Source of the DNA: Bicyclus anynana
Lineage: Eukaryota > Arthropoda > Insecta > Lepidoptera > Nymphalidae
DNA length: 64,000 nt
Direction of reading: 5' to 3'
NCBI RefSeq assembly: GCF_947172395.1
Contig: NC_069104.1
Coordinates: 4,863,355 to 4,927,354, forward strand
In this document: positions 26,793 to 36,778 of the stretch, in pieces
Layout: each line of letters opens with the position of its first letter
How positions within the stretch are numbered: position 1 is the stretch's first letter
Notes under the pieces: model-generated
Told to the model about the DNA's origin: nothing
The model's input: the letters and a program-made list of their open reading frames with translations, nothing else
Databases searched by the model: none
Translations under genes and position numbers: made by a program

Positions 26793-27120
26793 AATGATAG
26801 TTTATAGCTCATTGTGATAGAGGTCATGTCTCCATTGAAATCCTTTCACTAGTTTTTGCTTGCTATACAAAAAATGCTAATAAGTATTGTATTTGCTTCA
26901 GATGTCTCTAATTAGTTTTTAAATAATATCTCTAATGAACAAACACAGACCCGTTATAGTTTCATAATAGTAATGGACGTACAACATTCTATACATAATA
27001 TTATATTGAATAGCTGTGGCAGTCATCTTGTAATTAACTATCAATTAATGGTTAAGGGCGGTTTGAGTATTACGACATAACTGTCGTCACCGATCATGGT
27101 AAACAAAGAGGTTTATTTTT

Positions 27121-27385
27121 TTTATTCTCTACATGTTAGCCTCTGACTAACTTGACTAGACGGAAATTGGATTAAAACCCCCACTCTTTTCGGTTTCTAC
27201 ACGACATCGTTCTGTAACGCTAAATCGCTTGGCGGTACGTCTTTGCCAGTACGGTGGTAACGGCCGAAGCAACCAGCCAGACCTGGACCTATTACGAAAA
27301 CCTCAATCGGCCCAGCCGGGGATCGAATCCAGGACCTCCGTCTTGGAAATCCAACGCGCACACCACTGCGCGACGGAGGTCGTCA
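27121..27385 (-). mobile_element. SINE2 copy
   Basis: The minus strand gives GACCTCCGTCGCGCAGTGGT, the B box GGATTCGATCC, the GCGATTTAGCGTTACAG segment and a decayed 3' end. Confidence 0.8.
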
Positions 27386-27439
27386 AAATATGTTATCTAA
27401 TGAGCATTGATGATGGACAGGTTTGCGCCTGACTACAAT

Positions 27440-27722
27440 CATGTCTTGCAGGTTAGGGTCGCTGTTGAGCAAGAGCCTCCTCTCAGAATGTGAAGGGTTA
27501 GGTTTAAGTACACCTAACACTGGCCCGATGCGGATTGTCAGACTTCACACACGTAGATAATTGAGAAAATTTTCATGCAATTCAATGCAGGTTTCTTCAC
27601 GATGTTATTCCTTCAGCTTTTGAGACACGTGATATTTAATTTCTTAAAATGCATATTACTGAAAATTTGGGAGGTACATGCCCCGGTCCGGATTCGAACC
27701 TCCGACCCGAAGGCAGAAGTCA
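27440..27722 (-). mobile_element. SINE1, degenerate copy
   Basis: The minus strand shows the B-box segment at GGATTCGAACCTCC, the AACTTTTCAGT-like centre and the GAGGAGGCTCTTGCTC end, with many substitutions. Confidence 0.7.
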
Positions 27723-27758
27723 TTTCCTATATGTTAGATAGATAGGCTAGTCCCCAAA

Positions 27759-27949
27759 TCTATACTAATATTATAAATCTGAAGAGTTTGTTTGATTGAA
27801 CGCGTTAATCTCAGGAACTACTGGTCCTATTTGAAAAATACATTCAGCGTTAGATAGCCCATTTATCGAGGAAGGCTATATGTATATATTATCCCCATAT
27901 TCCTACGGGAACGGGAACCACGCGGGAGAAACTGCGCGGCGTCAGCTAG
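27759..27949 (+). mobile_element. Non-autonomous Helitron, 191 bp
   Basis: Bounded by A|TCTATACTAATATTATAA and GCGGCGTCAGCTAG|T. The internal GGAACTACTGGTCC and TACGGGAACGGGAACCACG segments are shared with the copies at 48463, 50483 and 50903. Confidence 0.88.
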
Positions 27950-28108
27950 TCATAATATAATATGCATAATTAACGTTTAATGCCTCATAATTTAATCAAC
28001 GAAAGATAATAACATAAATCAAATGCTAAACAACTATGAATGTTTACTAAATCAGTCAAGTACTCGGCACTGTATTAAATGCACTATATTTTAGCACCAA
28101 ACGAATAC

Positions 28109-28181
28109 GTTTCCGTAGTGTAGCGGTTATCACGTGTGCTTCACACGCACAAGGCCCCCGGTTCGATCCCGGGCGGAAACA
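28109..28181 (+). tRNA. tRNA-Val (anticodon CAC)
   Basis: The acceptor stem GTTTCCG pairs perfectly with CGGAAAC, with discriminator A. The D arm has the A-box sequence TAGTGTAGCGG. The anticodon stem TGTGC/GCACA is perfect, with loop TTCACAC giving CAC. The T arm CCCGG-TTCGATC-CCGGG contains a canonical B box. A run of six T (28188-28193) just downstream is the pol III terminator. No intron. Unlike the SINE heads nearby, all stems are intact, so this looks like a working gene. Confidence 0.96.
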
Positions 28182-28834
28182 TTGTACTTTTTTGTTTTTC
28201 TCTTATATAATATTTAACGCTTTATTTTTTTAATTTTGGTTATTTTTTAAATACAAGATAAAAAAAAAACGATTTGACTGAATTTGGCATGGAGAAAAAT
28301 TTTACTCTGGATAAACACTAGCTATTTCATCCCGGAAAAAATTACGGTGCCCGGGTGATACGTGAAATAAGAATTTTACAAACGGATAAGGGAGCATTCG
28401 TTGTTAATAATAATAATGGGGATGATGACTAGGTTGGAATATATTGATTTTTATCATAAATTCGGGTAAATAAGGTCAATGTTAATTAATTTATACATAA
28501 AAATAAATAAGATTATAAAATTTCAAAATCTAATAAAAATCTTTTATCGTAATTAGATAAAAATTCATACAGTTTTAGCTTCCTTACATTAAATGTGACA
28601 TTTTTCAAAAATGAACTATTAACATAAACGCACAAATAACAAAGATATTAGTAATTTTGTTTGAACGCCCATACTAATATAAACGATCAGCGAGCCAACG
28701 ACGTCACTAACTCGTGCCATTTTGTATGGAGCGTTTTTCAGGGATCCGCGGCAGCGCCGCAAATCTGACTCTAAAAATCCCTGTAGCTCCGAAAGTAATG
28801 AAATACCTGAGAATTTTTCGAGCATACCGAGAGA

Positions 28835-28945
28835 TAATTCTCTACGTGTGTGCAGTTTGCAAATCTGCATTGGGCCAGCATGGTGGATTATTGGCCCTCT
28901 TTCTGAGAGGTGACTCGTGCTCAGCAGTGAGCCGAATATGGATTG
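28835..28945 (+). mobile_element. SINE1, 3' fragment
   Basis: Only the distal part is present (CTCTACGTGTGTGCAGTTTG to GTGAGCCGAATATGGATTGA). It ends where the inverted RTE tail begins. Confidence 0.7.
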
Positions 28946-28951
28946 ATATTT

Positions 28952-29219
28952 ATCATCAATCATCATCATGTCAGTCGGTGGACGTCCACTGCAGACATAG
29001 GCCTTTTGTAGGGACTTCAAAACATCACGATACTGAGCCACCTGCATCCAGCGAATACCTGCGACTCGCTTGATGTCGTCAGTCCACTTGGTGGGGGTTC
29101 CACCAACACTGCGCTTTCTGGTGCGGGGCCGCCATTCCAGCACCTTGGGACCCCAACAGCGATTGGCTCTTCGAACTATGTGCCCCGCCCATTGCTACTT
29201 TAGCTTCGCGACACGTTGA
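28952..29219 (-). mobile_element. RTE-type non-LTR retrotransposon, 3' end fragment
   Basis: The minus strand reads GSQG (frameshifted), then VLEWRPRTRKRSVGGTPTKW, TDDIKRVAGIRWMQVAQYRD and a stretch with KAYVCSGRPPTD, followed by an ATGATGATG tail. This is the well-known C-terminus of RTE-like elements in moths and butterflies. It is 5'-truncated and frameshifted near 29100. It abuts a SINE1 fragment tail to tail. Confidence 0.8.
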
Positions 29220-29574
29220 TGATCTCATTTCCTCATCGGATTGATAATGAAAGCTACAAATGTATACATTCATAACTTTTCACATCGTAGAAGTACTTTC
29301 TATGTGAAATTCATATACAACCAAGGTATATGTACCCGAGATAACATTGTTATGGTTATGTATTAGGTGATAACAGGCATTTTAGCAAGGCCGTGCATTA
29401 ACTATGTATACATTTCTGTATGTAAAGCGGGATTTAACCAGTCAAACATTGCTGATAATGTGATAAACTGTATCGATTGCGGAATTAATAAATGTGTACC
29501 AGATAGCTATGACGTTGGTAATATCGGGGCGTTTTTATTCATATTTGACGTGTTGAAAATTCTATTAACCACCA

Positions 29575-29672
29575 GAAAGCTACGTTATTTGTGGGTATCA
29601 TATGCTATATTTTATTCCCGTTTTCTCACAGGAACAGGAACTACGCGGATAAAACCGCAGGGCGTCGGGAAA
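29575..29672 (+). mobile_element. Helitron 3' fragment
   Basis: Carries ACCAGAAAGCTACGTTATTT, GCTATATTTTATTCCCG and the CCGCAGGGCGTCGG end; CTAG is lost. Confidence 0.6.
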
Positions 29673-29694
29673 TAATTAATAAGTATTACGGATA

Positions 29695-29883
29695 TCTATA
29701 CTAATCTTAATATATAAATGTGAAAGGTCATTCATCACGAAATCTCGATAACCGCTTGATGTACAATGTTGAAATTTGGCAGGGAGGTAGTTTATAGTGA
29801 GCAGGTATCCACTAAAAACGGATTTTGCGATAGGGCGGAATGAAGGAGGTCTATGGGCGGATGAAGTCGCAGGCGTCCGCTAG
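29695..29883 (+). mobile_element. Non-autonomous Helitron, 189 bp
   Basis: A|TCTATACTAATCTTAATATA at the left and GGCGGATGAAGTCGCAGGCG, TCCGCTAG|T at the right. Another Helitron starts a few bases after it. Confidence 0.85.
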
Positions 29884-29885
29884 TA

Positions 29886-30392
29886 TTCTATAGAGGAAAT
29901 ATTTGTTCGTTTGCATGTTTTGAATAGGCTCTGGAACTACCTAATGAACCGATTTGAAAAATTGCTAGTGCTATACCTACGCTACGCTACCTACGCTTGT
30001 AAGACGTGATAGCCAAGTGGATATGACCTCTGCCTCCGATTCCGGAGGGCGCAGGTTCGAATCCCATCCGGGGCATGCACCTCCAACTTTTCAGTTGTGT
30101 GCATTTTAAGAAATTAAATATCACGTGTCTCAAACGGTGAAGGAAAACATCGTGAGGAAACCTGCACATCAGATAATTTTCTTAATTCTCTGCGTGTGTG
30201 AAGTCTGCCAATCCGCATTGGGCCAGCGCGGTGGACTATTAGCCAAACTCCCTCTCATTCTGAGAGGAGACTCAAGCTCAGCAGTGAGCCGAATATGGGT
30301 TGATAATGATGATAATAATGATACCTACGCTATATTTTATTCCCGTATTGCTACGGGAACGAAAACCACGCGAGTGAAATCGCGCGGAGTCT
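29886..30392 (+). mobile_element. Helitron interrupted by SINE1
   Basis: The left part (TCTATAGAGGAAATATTTGT, GGAACTACCTAATGAACCG) and right part (CTATATTTTATTCCCGTATT through GCGCGGAGTCTACTTG) are one Helitron split by the SINE at 29998-30322. The terminal CTAG is mutated. Confidence 0.7.
29998..30322 (+). mobile_element. SINE1, full copy inserted in a Helitron
   Basis: Head TGATAGCCAAGTGGATATGA, B box GGTTCGAATCC, full body and (GATAAT)n tail. The repeated ACCTACGCT on each side (29989-29997, 30323-30331) is its target-site duplication within Helitron sequence. Confidence 0.88.
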
Positions 30393-30904
30393 ACTTGTAT
30401 TAATATAAAATAAATGACAGTAGTCATGAATAACATTTTTTATTACCAAAAGAAGATTTATTTTCGGATTTCACTTCCCGAATTTACGCAGTTAAACAAC
30501 ACCCGTGTTCCTGTTATAGAAAACTAGGAAGCGGAATTTGTTTCGACTTTCGTAACACATAGGAAAAAGTTTGGCGCCGTTTATGACAACATAACTCTTT
30601 TCATGGAACACCCATAAACGGGAATGGCGCCCGAGAAACTACAAGCAATAAATGACTTCCAAAATTAGGTTTTACTGTCACGAAAGGAAGTTTTAAATGA
30701 CGTGTAGAAATTTAGAAGTCCCCAATTCCCTTGTGTATGAAGTCAGATGGCAGCGTACATCCAAACGCCGTAACACGACTTTCGACTGTTAAAAAGGAAC
30801 CAATAAAATTATTTTAGTACAACTCGCGTCATATAAGTATCTGAAGTCAGGCTTCCGAATAGGAATAGCCGCAAAGACGCGCATCGGCATTGTTGAGTGT
30901 TTTT

Positions 30905-31236
30905 TATGCAATATAGTCCGCGTGGAATTTAGTTTTTCACAAATCTTTTGGGAACCATGGATTTTTCCGGGATTAAAATTAGTCTATGTATTAATCCAGG
31001 CTATAAATTTCAGCTAATTCGGTTCAGTAGTTGAGGAATGAAAGAGTAACAAACATTCATATCATCAAAATCATCAGTTTTCGCAAATTTTTTCGGGATA
31101 AAAAGTAGCCTGTGCCTAAGAGTAAAATCTATTTCCATTCCAAATTTCAGCCAAATCGCTTCAGTAGTAGCGGCGTTAAAGAGTAACAAACATCCAAACA
31201 TCCATACAAACTTTCGCGTTTATAATATTAGTAGGA
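30905..31236 (-). mobile_element. Helitron copy or fragment
   Basis: Starts near GTCCGCGTGGAATTTAG (the terminal hairpin arm) and ends CGTTTATAATATTAGTAGGA (inverted 5' end). The middle has a duplicated block around AAGAGTAACAAACATTCAT and AAGAGTAACAAACATCCA. Confidence 0.65.
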
Positions 31237-31239
31237 TAG

Positions 31240-31520
31240 GATAGGCTTGCGCTTGACTACAATAATTAAGCCTGATGGAAAGCATTAATGCGGTCTATGT
31301 TGGAGCGCGCTTATCGAGAAAATGCCTATTCACTCTTGCTTTGAAGATAGTTTAAATTATTATAAAGAGTCAGAAAACACAAACACCGGAAGGGCATTCC
31401 AAATTTTTGGTATGCATATTAGAAATGTGGATGCAAATCGTTTTGTTATTACTGATTCGCTCTTATAATAGCCAAGACATAGTAGAATCACTATAAGTAG
31501 TGATTCTGCTATGGCATTAT
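31240..31520 (-). mobile_element. Non-LTR retrotransposon (LINE) C-terminus and 3' end
   Basis: The minus strand encodes TKRFASTFLICIPKIWNALP and, after a frameshift, FKARVNRHFLDKRAPT. This is the typical RT C-terminus with the 'WNxLP' and 'FK.RVN.HFL' blocks. It continues into a 3' tail (plus strand GCTTGACTACAAT...CCTGATGG) that matches the end of SINE2. Confidence 0.75.
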
Positions 31521-31699
31521 TGATCAACCCAGGTATAATTGATACCCCATAGGGTATAGTCAGCATAAGAGTATATAGATATAAATCAGGGAATGGATGA
31601 GCGCAATAGCTATGCCAGATAAACCCTAGCTAGAACAAAGTGAGGACCCGGACATCTTTCTAAGTCTGACTGGAACCGCGGCTTTGACGTTTTAACGAT

Positions 31700-31965
31700 C
31701 TCCTAAGACAAGTTAACTCTTGACTGTGAACTCATATTTGTGGAAAGTGGCGATGCAGTCTATACCTAATGATAGGCGATATTCTAACGATTTCAACGCA
31801 GCACCGTACCGCAACGCTAAAAAATTGGCGGTAAGTCTTTGCCGGTAGGATGGTAAATATCCAGGCGAAAGCCGATAGACAAGACCGGTCGGAACCGAAG
31901 TCGGTATCGAACCCAGAAAAACTGATGAAAATCACAGCATAAAAGTGCGCTAGAATGTCGTCAAG
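31700..31965 (-). mobile_element. SINE2, degenerate copy
   Basis: Keeps TACCGGCAAAGACTTACCGC, GGGTTCGATACCG and the 3' GTCAAGAGTTAACTTG stretch on the minus strand. Many changes show it is old. Confidence 0.65.
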
Positions 31966-32227
31966 ATTTGTTAAACCATTTTAATGACATATTTAGATTG
32001 CACACTCATTCAGAAGCTCGAATTTCAGAGGGATACATATTTTGTATGGTTTATATTTATAGCCAAATCTTTGGGGCGTTGTCTTACGAGCTTAACTTAT
32101 CTACACTTCGTTTATCTAGCTTACGAAACCGGATGACAACAAAACGAACGCACAGAGTGTGAAAGCATCACCTACCGAGATACATGACACCTTTGATACT
32201 TTAGAATTATTAGTATCCCAACAAGTT

Positions 32228-32396
32228 CGTTGACTTTCGTGGCGCAAGACGATTGTCCTAGGTTTGAAACCCGGCTGGGTTGATTGAGGTTTTCCTAAGT
32301 GGTCCTGGTCTTGCGTGTGGGAGGCTTACGTGGAGGTGGTTACATGGTTTCCAAAAGTGCCTTGGTCCCAGAAGAGCCCACAACAAACTCAGCCTA
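32228..32396 (+). mobile_element. SINE2-like head fragment
   Basis: TGACTTTCGTGGCGCAAGAC and GGTTTGAAACCCGGCTGGG match the SINE2 head, followed by a diverged body. Confidence 0.5.
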
Positions 32397-32401
32397 ATAT
32401 A

Positions 32402-32760
32402 CTACTTCTTCTTCTTCTCAATGTAGCGGCTCAGCAGGTCTTCACGGAGGCCCTGTATCACGTTGACCTCTACTGATGTATTGTGATCGCCACTGACTAA
32501 ATTTCCCCTCCAATTCTGGTTGCGGCCAAGAACAGCAGCAGTATTCTTGATTGGGATGTGTTTTACCTCCTCCGGGTTTACTATGAAATGTTGGTTGCAT
32601 TGTTGCATGAGCAGAGGTATTTCCTCTGCCTTTAGACAGGGTCTGCACAGATCTGTGTCCTGGAGCTTAAGGTTAAACCAGATCTGTGTCCCGGAGCTCA
32701 AGGTTCAACAAGTGTCTATTAAGTCCACAGTGTCTGGTAAGTGGCCACACTAAGATACAT
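32402..32760 (-). mobile_element. Non-LTR retrotransposon C-terminal Cys-motif remnant
   Basis: The minus strand reads LTRHCGLNRHLLNLELRDTD, then a duplicated copy LKLQDTDLCRPCLKAEE and PLLMQQC. This follows the C-x2-C...C motif found after the RNase H domain of many LINEs. About 31 bp is duplicated in tandem within it (near 32650-32710), with a stop between the copies. It continues open to SRYIEKKKK and a stop. It is a decayed fragment, not a host gene. Confidence 0.55.
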
Positions 32761-33107
32761 AGGTGTTTCATACTGAGCACTAGTAGTTCTAAAGCAGCCT
32801 TTTTATTGAAGGATTTTTCAGCTCTTTGGAGTGATTAATTCCAGGATGTTTTCTCCAGCAAATGAGAGTGTCATAGTAACACTAGGTGTGTTTGGCTAGG
32901 CTTTTAGGTATACCACAGAAAGGCTCAGGTCCTATCTGTGGTATCCAAGTGCTTAGTTTTAATATACTAACTTTTGCCTATGCTCAATGTTATATATTGA
33001 ATGAATTGGTGACTTTACAAAGAAGCAATCAGCTTTGCTTTCTTCTACACAAATGACAGAATAACATAAACCATCAGCACAATTGCCATTATTGCATGTG
33101 TGTATAA

Positions 33108-33187
33108 TCTAAAGGAATAAATAAAAAAGCACAACAGAAATGCATTGTCTAAAGGAATAAATAAAAAAGCACAACAGAAATGCATTG
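33108..33187 (+). repeat. Perfect 40-bp tandem duplication
   Basis: Unit TCTAAAGGAATAAATAAAAA...GAAATGCATTG occurs twice with no mismatch. Confidence 0.95.
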
Positions 33188-33199
33188 TTAAGTTATTAC

Positions 33200-35990
33200 A
33201 CTACAAGGAGGAGCTTCGTAGCATAGATATATGTTTACCAACAATTCTCTCACACAGATGATAATTTATAAATATTCTGCTTTGCTGGAAGTCCTGCAGT
33301 TTAACAAATGCATGTTCGTCCAACAACTATCTGTATATACCTTTTACAAAGCATTTACTTTTATTTACTACAAATGGTCACCTGTGACTTATTTGTGTAA
33401 TATGTTGTTTTTACAAATAGGAGGAACCATGTTATTTTTTTTTTATTAATAGTATAAAAATGAAAAAAATATGTTACTCAATAACCTCCATTAAAATCTG
33501 GTTAACCACTCCAAAGATAAAAATTTAAAAAGTTTGTATTTTAGTGTAGTATAAATAACTAAACTTTTGAGATAACAGTTATTTTATTATTAACTAGCAG
33601 AACCTCGCAGTTTCAATTCTAAAAGGATAAAATAGTCTATATTATTCTCTGATAATGTATCTTTTTGGTGAAAAAAACATCCGGTGTCCGGAAACATCAA
33701 AAATATTGCATCCAACTATACCTTAGTAAGTTGTATGAATTGAGTCAATGAAATGGTTGGTTATGTCTTATATTGGCAAACAATCCTCCAGCGTAATGGT
33801 CGTCAGGGTATGAAAAGTCAAAATATTATGGAATCGCTATGGATATAAGAGATTGTGGTAAGGCCCCAGAACTTATCTGGGAAAGTGCTATCACGATGCT
33901 TATTTCTGCCTCCATGCAGGTTTGAGATACAACAAACCTGCATGGAGGTCTCCAAATGAATCACTATGAATAATTGTTGTCTTTCATAAATTTTATTTCA
34001 AAATCTAAAAATACACACAAATGTGTTAAGAAATTAAAAAATGTGTCAATACATTTGTTTTTTACTTAAATTATTGATATCACAAATAAGAAATACAAAG
34101 GCTTGAACTTCTTAACTTATAAGTCACTTACACAAATAAATCTATTAGTAGGGCAAAGATTTGTGATTTTTAAAACTGTAATGGAAAATCTTTATTTCCT
34201 AACAGACATTGAACAAACAAAGACATGATAACAATAAACAAAAAAAAAATAGTGTTCTAAACTAATTGCTCGTACACGCAAATCGATAAATCAAGGTTGG
34301 ACCGATGCAATTGCAATTTGTTACATGCAAACGTAAAACGATATCAAAGCAAAGATGGTTTGTATATCTTGAAAACTGTATTATCGTTATATCATAGACC
34401 TGAACCACCTGTAGGTTTTTAAAAAGTATTGTAAGTTGTGACTTACTCATTCACAATTTTATTAAAACAAGTTAGTACACAGCACAATACTCACCGGCGA
34501 CAGGTGTATTCAGTATCACTGCAACACGAAATTTCCAACAAGAAGTTCACATTGAAAACTTTATTACACTATAGAAAACTTAACACAACATTGCCGATAT
34601 AATTAATTGTCTTATAACTTGATTGTTTTGTATGACAATACTTCGATATGCATTCAATTTCTATCCAAGAAATCAAATTAATTTAATCTGCGAACCTTCC
34701 GTACCTCACGCGTATTGCACTTTTGAAGCTTATTTACATCTTACGGGAAACGTACGACTACGATAGGACTCAAATATTCAGTAATCTTCGGTAGTATCGA
34801 GCACCGACAATCGAATCGTATTGTTATCGGATAAATTGTCGTATTCGTATAGTATAAAAATACTTTTTACTATTTTACTGTCAAAGTCAAATTCATTTCT
34901 ACTATCTGTTACGCATTTTTGACTTGTTACGCCATCTATTGCAAACAATAAGAGTTAGAAAACGCATAGACAGAGAACACTACTTTATTTTTTTGTCTCC
35001 GAGACGAAATTATTCACAGAATAGATTTTTACATAGATTTATTGGATTTTTAAATTATTTAAGTTTTATTAATACAAAGCTAATCAGATATGCTAATGAT
35101 TATTCATACAATATTTGGCTCGATCGCAATATTTAGCTCAAAAAATCTTAAACCCAGGCAAAAGCTTACGGAAAAGAACAGGACTTGTGACTTCATTGAA
35201 GGATATACCAATCAATACCATTAATTTCGGCTTCTGTTCGTTTTGCAATCTCCATCGTAAGCTTCTTGTGCTATGAGTACCAATACTTTTTTAGTAATTG
35301 TAGACAGAAAAGGAAACTTGACATTTTAGCAAGAAACAGTCCGTAGGAGGGTATTCAAGGCGTATTTCGTATGAGGGAAATCCCTCTTGGCTCATCCTCA
35401 TACAGATATTCATTTAATCTTGCACCCTACTATTCCTAACAAAAATATTTTAAGGAAAGACTGAATCTATTGGGATTAGCACCGTGAATGTGTAATTGCG
35501 ATAGATTAGCACTAAGAACTAATTATTGAAAATTTAACTCCCAAAATAGTAATAGGGGGAAATAAAATAAAAAATTCGCATGCAAAAATTAAAAAAAAAA
35601 AACATTTAAAATTATATCTAATTTATTAATCATCGACTAAAATATTTATTATTAATTTAACCAAGTTGTGGCTTATTTATCGTAAAAGAGCGTTTCCTTG
35701 ATAATTTCTTACGGGAAACCCGCATTTGATGCAACTGGTTATACACCTCGCTCCATATCTCCGATTGATCTTCAACTGGTATTGTTTTCCTGAAAAACAT
35801 AATAAACATAATATGTTCACAGATTAATCAATAATATACAGATGGAGCGTACGGAACACGACGGTGTCGTAGCCGCTCCAAATACGAAATTCAAAAAGTG
35901 ATACATTGTCGAGTCAATACGACACGAACCGTCGCTTCAGTAATTTTCGATATTATTCAAGAAAAAGGGCGTGTTATATTTTTTAATATT
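33200..35990. other. No gene recognised
   Basis: AT-rich stretch with one small Helitron scrap (33593-33670). Frames at 33231-33449, 34262-34450 and 34924-35136 lack motifs. A near-perfect inverted pair with TGCATGGAGG / CCTCCATGCA occurs at 33911-33950. Confidence 0.45.
33593..33670 (-). mobile_element. Helitron 3' fragment
   Basis: CTAGCAGAACCTCGCAGTTT and AGGATAAAATAGTCTATAT match the minus-oriented 3' end of the Helitron family. Confidence 0.5.
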
Positions 35991-36035
35991 TTAAAAACTG
36001 TACTTTTGATTAAAAAGGGTATACAATATTTTGTA

Positions 36036-36393
36036 CTAGCGGACACCGGTGACTTCGTCCGCGTGGAAATCAATGTAAACTTTCAAGCGCTATATCACCA
36101 CTTTAGAGTTTAAATTTTAAATTTTTTTAATCCCATTATATTTCGTTTTTTTTTATGATTTATGAACAAATTTTTAAAACTGTAACTCTAAAAATGAAGG
36201 ACTTTCCATACAAACTTTCAACCCCTATTTCACCCCATTTTCGCAATAAAAAGTATAACCTTCTCCGTGTTATGGTCTTAAACCGTGCCAAGTTTCATTT
36301 GAATTCATTCAGTAGTTTCAGAGGCCCAAATAACAAAAAAACACGGACAGACAGACAGACTGAAATGTACAGAATTCTTATTATAAGTATAGA
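36036..36393 (-). mobile_element. Non-autonomous Helitron, 358 bp
   Basis: The right terminus CTAGCGGACACCGGTGACTT (inverted) is at the left, and the inverted 5' end TTATTATAAGTATAGA is at the right. The body carries CATTCAGTAGTTTCAGAGG and an ACAGACAGACAGAC run. It is the intact counterpart of the interrupted copy at 52214. Confidence 0.82.
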
Positions 36394-36778
36394 TTCTAAA
36401 TGGCGCTGGCGTCCGTTATGCCACGGTAACTTTGGTGTTACAAATAGTATAAGTAAAATCTCAAATTGCGAATAAATGTAGAGAATTCGACCAGTTTTAT
36501 TATGAGTATAGATGTTGTGAATTTTTTTATTTAATATTTTCATATTTTAAATTTCATTTAATTGCGGCTGGTTGCCTCAATCGGTGACGGAAGGGTTGCC
36601 TGGCTGTCCAGCGCGGATATGCAACCAATATTCTTGCCACCATTCCTTGTCCTTGATTTGTAATTATTAGGACAATTTAACTTAAGTTCCTTATTGTATT
36701 ATTTCTCAATAAAATATCTAATGTGACAATTAAGGTGAGATTGATACGATGATATGAGATTGATATTGATATGCAATG

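Noticed and set aside
36155..36475. 106-codon frame on the plus strand
   Set aside because: Lies within and just beyond the Helitron at 36036-36393 and has no protein family motif.
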